Positions 16,851 through 19,117 of a DNA stretch of 19,117 nt are shown piece by piece. The stretch covers positions 1 through 19,117 of the forward strand of contig JAMORN010000267.1 in the NCBI GenBank assembly GCA_027063545.1, written 5' to 3'. The stretch is from a bacterium (GTDB taxonomy: Bacteria; JAMORN01). The notes under the pieces are model-generated. The model had not been told where the DNA came from and did no database searches. It was given only the letters and a program-made list of their open reading frames with translations. The position numbers and the translations under genes are program-made. Position 1 is the stretch's first letter; each line of letters begins with the position of its first letter.

Positions 16851-17986
16851 AACATTTTTAATATCTCAATCCAATCTTTTATTACCTTAGGAATAATATC
16901 TGGTGGTAGAAAGAATCTACTACTATGCCAGGGATAAAACCTATCCTTTCCATTATTTATCCCAAAAAACACATAAAAAATCTCTGTATATTTGCCAAAA
17001 TAAGAAAATGTTTCCCCTCCCAAAGAAGGCTCAATCTCTTTATACTTTATATTTAAATTATCAAATAAATCCTTAATCTTACTATAAACCAAACTTGAGT
17101 TTTCAAGTATTGGATAAAAACTTTCAAATACATTAATCTTATAATTAATCCCTACAAACTTAGAAACACTCTCAAGTAAAACTAAAAATTTATCTTCTAA
17201 AAGTTTTACATTTTCTCTATTTAATGTTCTCAGTGTCCCTTTAAAGTTTAATCTATCTGGTATTATATTAAAAACTTCACCAGCTTTAACACTTCCTATA
17301 GAAGCAATTGTAGAAGAGGTTGGAGAAGTAAATCTTGAAATTAATCCTTGAAGTTGTGTATTAAATAAACTAAAAGCATATATAGGATCCTCACCCTCAT
17401 GAGGATAGGCTGCATGTGTTGATGAGCCAATAAAATCTATATCAAACTCATAAACCTCTGCCATTATAGGACCTTTTCTTATTCCATAAACCCCATAATC
17501 TAAAAATGGATGATTATGAAAAGCAATAATAAAATCCACATTTTTAAGAAACTCTTTATCATCCTCTACTATAAATCTAGCACCTCCTGGAGGTGATTCT
17601 TCTGATGGCTCAAAATAAAAAACAATATTATAATCTAAATCTAATCTTGAAAGTTCTACAATTAAACCAACAAGAATTGAAATATGGCTATCATGACCAC
17701 AAGCATGCATTCTTCCACTTATTTTTGATTTATACTCCAAAGAAGTCTCTTCATTTATCGGCAAAGCATCAAGTTCGCTTCTAAAACCAATTACTCTATC
17801 TTTTCCATTATTTATAAAAACTTTAAGGCCATTTTTTCCAATCTCTGCAATTTCAATATGATCCATATTGGAAAACTCTTTTATATAAGAGATAACTCTA
17901 TCTTTTGTTCTATCTACCTCAAATCCTATCTCTGGATTGGAATGAATATCTTTAAAAAACTCAATAATACTAGCTTCTTTTCTCAT
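16847..17986 (-). CDS. M20 family metal-dependent amidohydrolase
   Basis: M20D enzymes remove acyl groups from N-acyl amino acids or related amides (hippurate hydrolase, IAA-amino acid hydrolase, N-acetyldiaminopimelate deacetylase). The protein is 379 aa, the usual size. Predicted metal ligands and catalytic residues are present: HACGHD with Cys96 and His98, the EE pair at 129-130 in EPSEES, His157 in AFHNHP, and a late His in YPWHSSRFF. The dimerisation-domain motif THAAYPHEGEDP is at 190-201, with NIIPDRLNFKGTLRT further on. The usual RADMDALP stretch reads RSELDALP (69-76), a mild variation. The substrate cannot be told; no lysine or peptide-transport genes are adjacent. ATG start with AAGGAT upstream. 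It starts 4 nt after trmI and overlaps hemW by 4 nt. Confidence 0.9.
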   Translation of the reverse strand: MRKEASIIEFFKDIHSNPEIGFEVDRTKDRVISYIKEFSNMDHIEIAEIGKNGLKVFINNGKDRVIGFRSELDALPINEETSLEYKSKISGRMHACGHDSHISILVGLIVELSRLDLDYNIVFYFEPSEESPPGGARFIVEDDKEFLKNVDFIIAFHNHPFLDYGVYGIRKGPIMAEVYEFDIDFIGSSTHAAYPHEGEDPIYAFSLFNTQLQGLISRFTSPTSSTIASIGSVKAGEVFNIIPDRLNFKGTLRTLNRENVKLLEDKFLVLLESVSKFVGINYKINVFESFYPILENSSLVYSKIKDLFDNLNIKYKEIEPSLGGETFSYFGKYTEIFYVFFGINNGKDRFYPWHSSRFFLPPDIIPKVIKDWIEILKML

Positions 17987-17990
17987 ATTT

Positions 17991-18773
17991 TTATCCTTTT
18001 TCTAATTTTCTTTTTGCAAAGATTAAATAAGCAGTATGAGCACTCATAATGTCCTCAGGTCTAAATCTTTCTGGAACAATTTTATAGTTTCTTACTAATA
18101 TCTCTTTTACCTCTATAGAATCAAAATAAATTCTTATATTTTTAAGTAAGTCTATTACCTGATTAGTGGTTGGAAGAAGAAAACAAACATTTGCAGAAGG
18201 TTTTAAAACATCAAAAAGCTCATTAAGTATAGGATTTGGTTCTCGTATATCAACAAAAGCCTTATCTATCTTTAAATCCTTAAACTCTTTTTGGAAGTTC
18301 TTTAAATTAAACTCCTGATTTAAAAGGGTAATATTATCATATATTTTAAACTTTTCAATATTCTTCTTTGCGTTTTTATAAAGTCGCTCTTCCTTTTCAA
18401 AGGATATTAGTTTTCCACTTTCCTTTAGAAGATAAGAAAAAACTAAACTAGCAGCCCCACTTCCTGTCCCAAACTCAAGCATTACATCATTTTCTAATAT
18501 ATTTAACTTACTAGCAATATAAAAACTATCCTTAGGATAGACTATTTGGGTCAAACGATTTATACCATACAGTATTATATCCTCTATTGTTGGCTTAAAT
18601 ATTGTTATCTCCCCTATTTTTATACCATAAGGCTTTCCTATTAAATCCTTATATTGAATATTTCCTTTTTTATAAGAAAAATTATGCTCAATATTTACCC
18701 TTTTTAAATACCTTTTATCATCATAATTTATTAATATCCAATCACCCTCTTTAATTAACTCCAAACCTTTCAT
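17991..18773 (-). CDS. trmI: tRNA (adenine-58-N1)-methyltransferase, TrmI type
   Basis: TrmI uses S-adenosylmethionine to make m1A58 in the T loop of tRNAs, a change linked to tRNA stability in thermophiles. With the ATG at 18773 the protein is 260 aa. It has an N-terminal beta domain opening KGLELIKEGDWILINY, the YPKD stretch at 79-82, the SAM motif EFGTGSG at 100-106, the catalytic-Asp region VDIREPNP, and the C-terminal RFRPEDIMSAHTAYLIFAKR block typical of the family. An upstream in-frame TTG at 18845 would add 24 Lys/Asn-rich residues but has no ribosome binding site, while GAGAGG lies before the ATG, though at a rather long spacing. It is the first gene of the leftward five-gene run and diverges from the gene at 19031. 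Confidence 0.87.
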   Translation of the reverse strand: MKGLELIKEGDWILINYDDKRYLKRVNIEHNFSYKKGNIQYKDLIGKPYGIKIGEITIFKPTIEDIILYGINRLTQIVYPKDSFYIASKLNILENDVMLEFGTGSGAASLVFSYLLKESGKLISFEKEERLYKNAKKNIEKFKIYDNITLLNQEFNLKNFQKEFKDLKIDKAFVDIREPNPILNELFDVLKPSANVCFLLPTTNQVIDLLKNIRIYFDSIEVKEILVRNYKIVPERFRPEDIMSAHTAYLIFAKRKLEKG

Positions 18774-19030
18774 ATCATTAAAAAACCTCTCATTTTTATT
18801 TTTCCGTTTATCTTTTTTATTCAAAAATAATTTATTGTAAAACAAAAAATTAAATTTTATTTTATAATATGGGATTTGTGAAAAAAATCATAAAAAATTC
18901 AAAACGTTCAAAACTCTGTTTTTGTTGGTGGGACGGATGGGGAAAATAGTTTTTTGTCTTCTTTAAATTTTTTTCTTATTAAAAAATAAAAAAGTCTTTT
19001 ATTAATAGTTTAATTAAAAAAGGAGGGAAC
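18774..19030. other. Divergent intergenic region with repeat and G-rich stretch
   Basis: This 257-nt region separates the leftward trmI gene from the rightward transporter gene and should hold both promoters. Visible elements are TATTATAAAAT-like sequence on the minus strand near 18860-18872 (possible -10 for trmI, no clear -35), a tandem repeat TTCAAAAC-G-TTCAAAAC (18898-18914), and GGTGGGACGGATGGGG around 18926-18942, which stands out in otherwise very AT-rich DNA. Confidence 0.5.
18954..18982 (+). promoter_or_regulatory. Possible promoter for the gene at 19031
   Basis: TTGTCT (18954-18959), a 17-nt spacer and TATTAA (18977-18982) match the sigma70 consensus at four of six positions in each box. 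It would start transcription about 40 nt before the ATG. In such AT-rich DNA chance matches are common. Confidence 0.35.
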
Positions 19031-19117
19031 ATGGAGAAACTAAAAATGCTTCCTACTTCTATTTTTGCTTCTATTATGGGTACTGGTATTTTATCTGTTT
19101 GTCTATATTTAGGTGGA
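19031..19117 (+). CDS. Probable TDT (TehA/SLAC1-like) family transporter, N-terminal fragment
   Basis: Only 29 residues are present before the right window edge. They read MEKLKMLPTSIFASIMGTGI followed by LSVCLYLGG: a short basic start, then a hydrophobic membrane segment with the phrase PTSIFASIMGTGILS. A Pro-x-x-Phe-x-x-x-Met-Gly-Thr-Gly pattern in the first helix is typical of the tellurite-resistance/dicarboxylate transporter family, which includes anion channels and C4-dicarboxylate or sulfite exporters. The ATG is well supported by AAGGAGGG 4-5 nt upstream. It runs opposite to all other genes here. The substrate is unknown, and with so short a fragment another membrane protein family is possible. 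Confidence 0.6.
   Translation, partial: MEKLKMLPTSIFASIMGTGILSVCLYLGG

Noticed and set aside
18774-18845. N-terminal extension of TrmI from the TTG at 18845
   Set aside because: No ribosome binding site before the TTG, and the 24 added residues are Lys/Asn-rich and outside the family domain; the ATG at 18773 fits better.
1-19117. CRISPR array, insertion sequence, prophage or attachment site
   Set aside because: No spaced direct repeats, transposase, integrase or target duplications were seen; the tRNA genes are intact, with no duplicated 3' ends nearby.

Overview
The window is AT-rich (G+C about 30% by eye) bacterial chromosome. Almost all of it is transcribed leftward, on the minus strand. 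It is the conserved transcription/translation core locus followed upstream by a small operon of unrelated genes. Read in the direction of transcription (high to low coordinates), the order is: trmI-like tRNA methyltransferase, M20 amidohydrolase, hemW, LOG/TIGR00730 family gene, a membrane-anchored protein of unknown function, tRNA-Thr(TGT), tRNA-Tyr(GTA), tRNA-Gly(TCC), tRNA-Thr(GGT), tuf, rpmG, tRNA-Trp(CCA), secE, nusG, rplK, rplA, rplJ, rplL, rpoB, rpoC, rpsL, rpsG and the start of fusA, which runs off the left edge. At the right edge one divergent plus-strand gene begins, probably a TDT-family transporter.

The host cannot be named from this window. EF-Tu, RpoB (1258 aa) and RpoC (1362 aa, no large lineage insertion visible) are ordinary bacterial types. 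A TrmI-type tRNA m1A58 methyltransferase and heavy use of ATA (Ile) and AGA/AGG (Arg) codons fit a thermophile or a relative of thermophiles, but this is inference.

Layout. (1) 1-1373: the rpsL-rpsG-fusA (str) genes, with their own sigma70-type promoter in the 88-nt gap after rpoC. (2) 1395-9296: rpoC and rpoB. RpoB carries Asn where E. coli has His526 in the rifampicin pocket. (3) 9297-9435: a 139-nt spacer with a 12-bp-stem hairpin and a second small hairpin that covers the rpoB ribosome binding site; together they look like a control point between ribosomal protein and polymerase genes. (4) 9436-12303: rplL, rplJ, rplA, rplK, nusG, secE. (5) 12354-14393: tRNA-Trp, rpmG (50 aa), tuf and four tRNA genes, in the same order as the E. 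coli thrU-tyrU-glyT-thrT-tufB cluster, preceded by a strong-looking promoter near 14435-14463. tuf has codon usage unlike all its neighbours. (6) 14495-18773: five tightly packed genes, two of which overlap the next. (7) 18774-19030: a divergent intergenic region with a tandem 9-bp repeat and an out-of-place G-rich stretch.

I found no mobile element, CRISPR array, prophage or defence system. The window is mostly core housekeeping DNA. The less ordinary signals are regulatory (spacer hairpins, tandem repeats), the RpoB substitution, the tuf codon bias and one unrecognised membrane protein.
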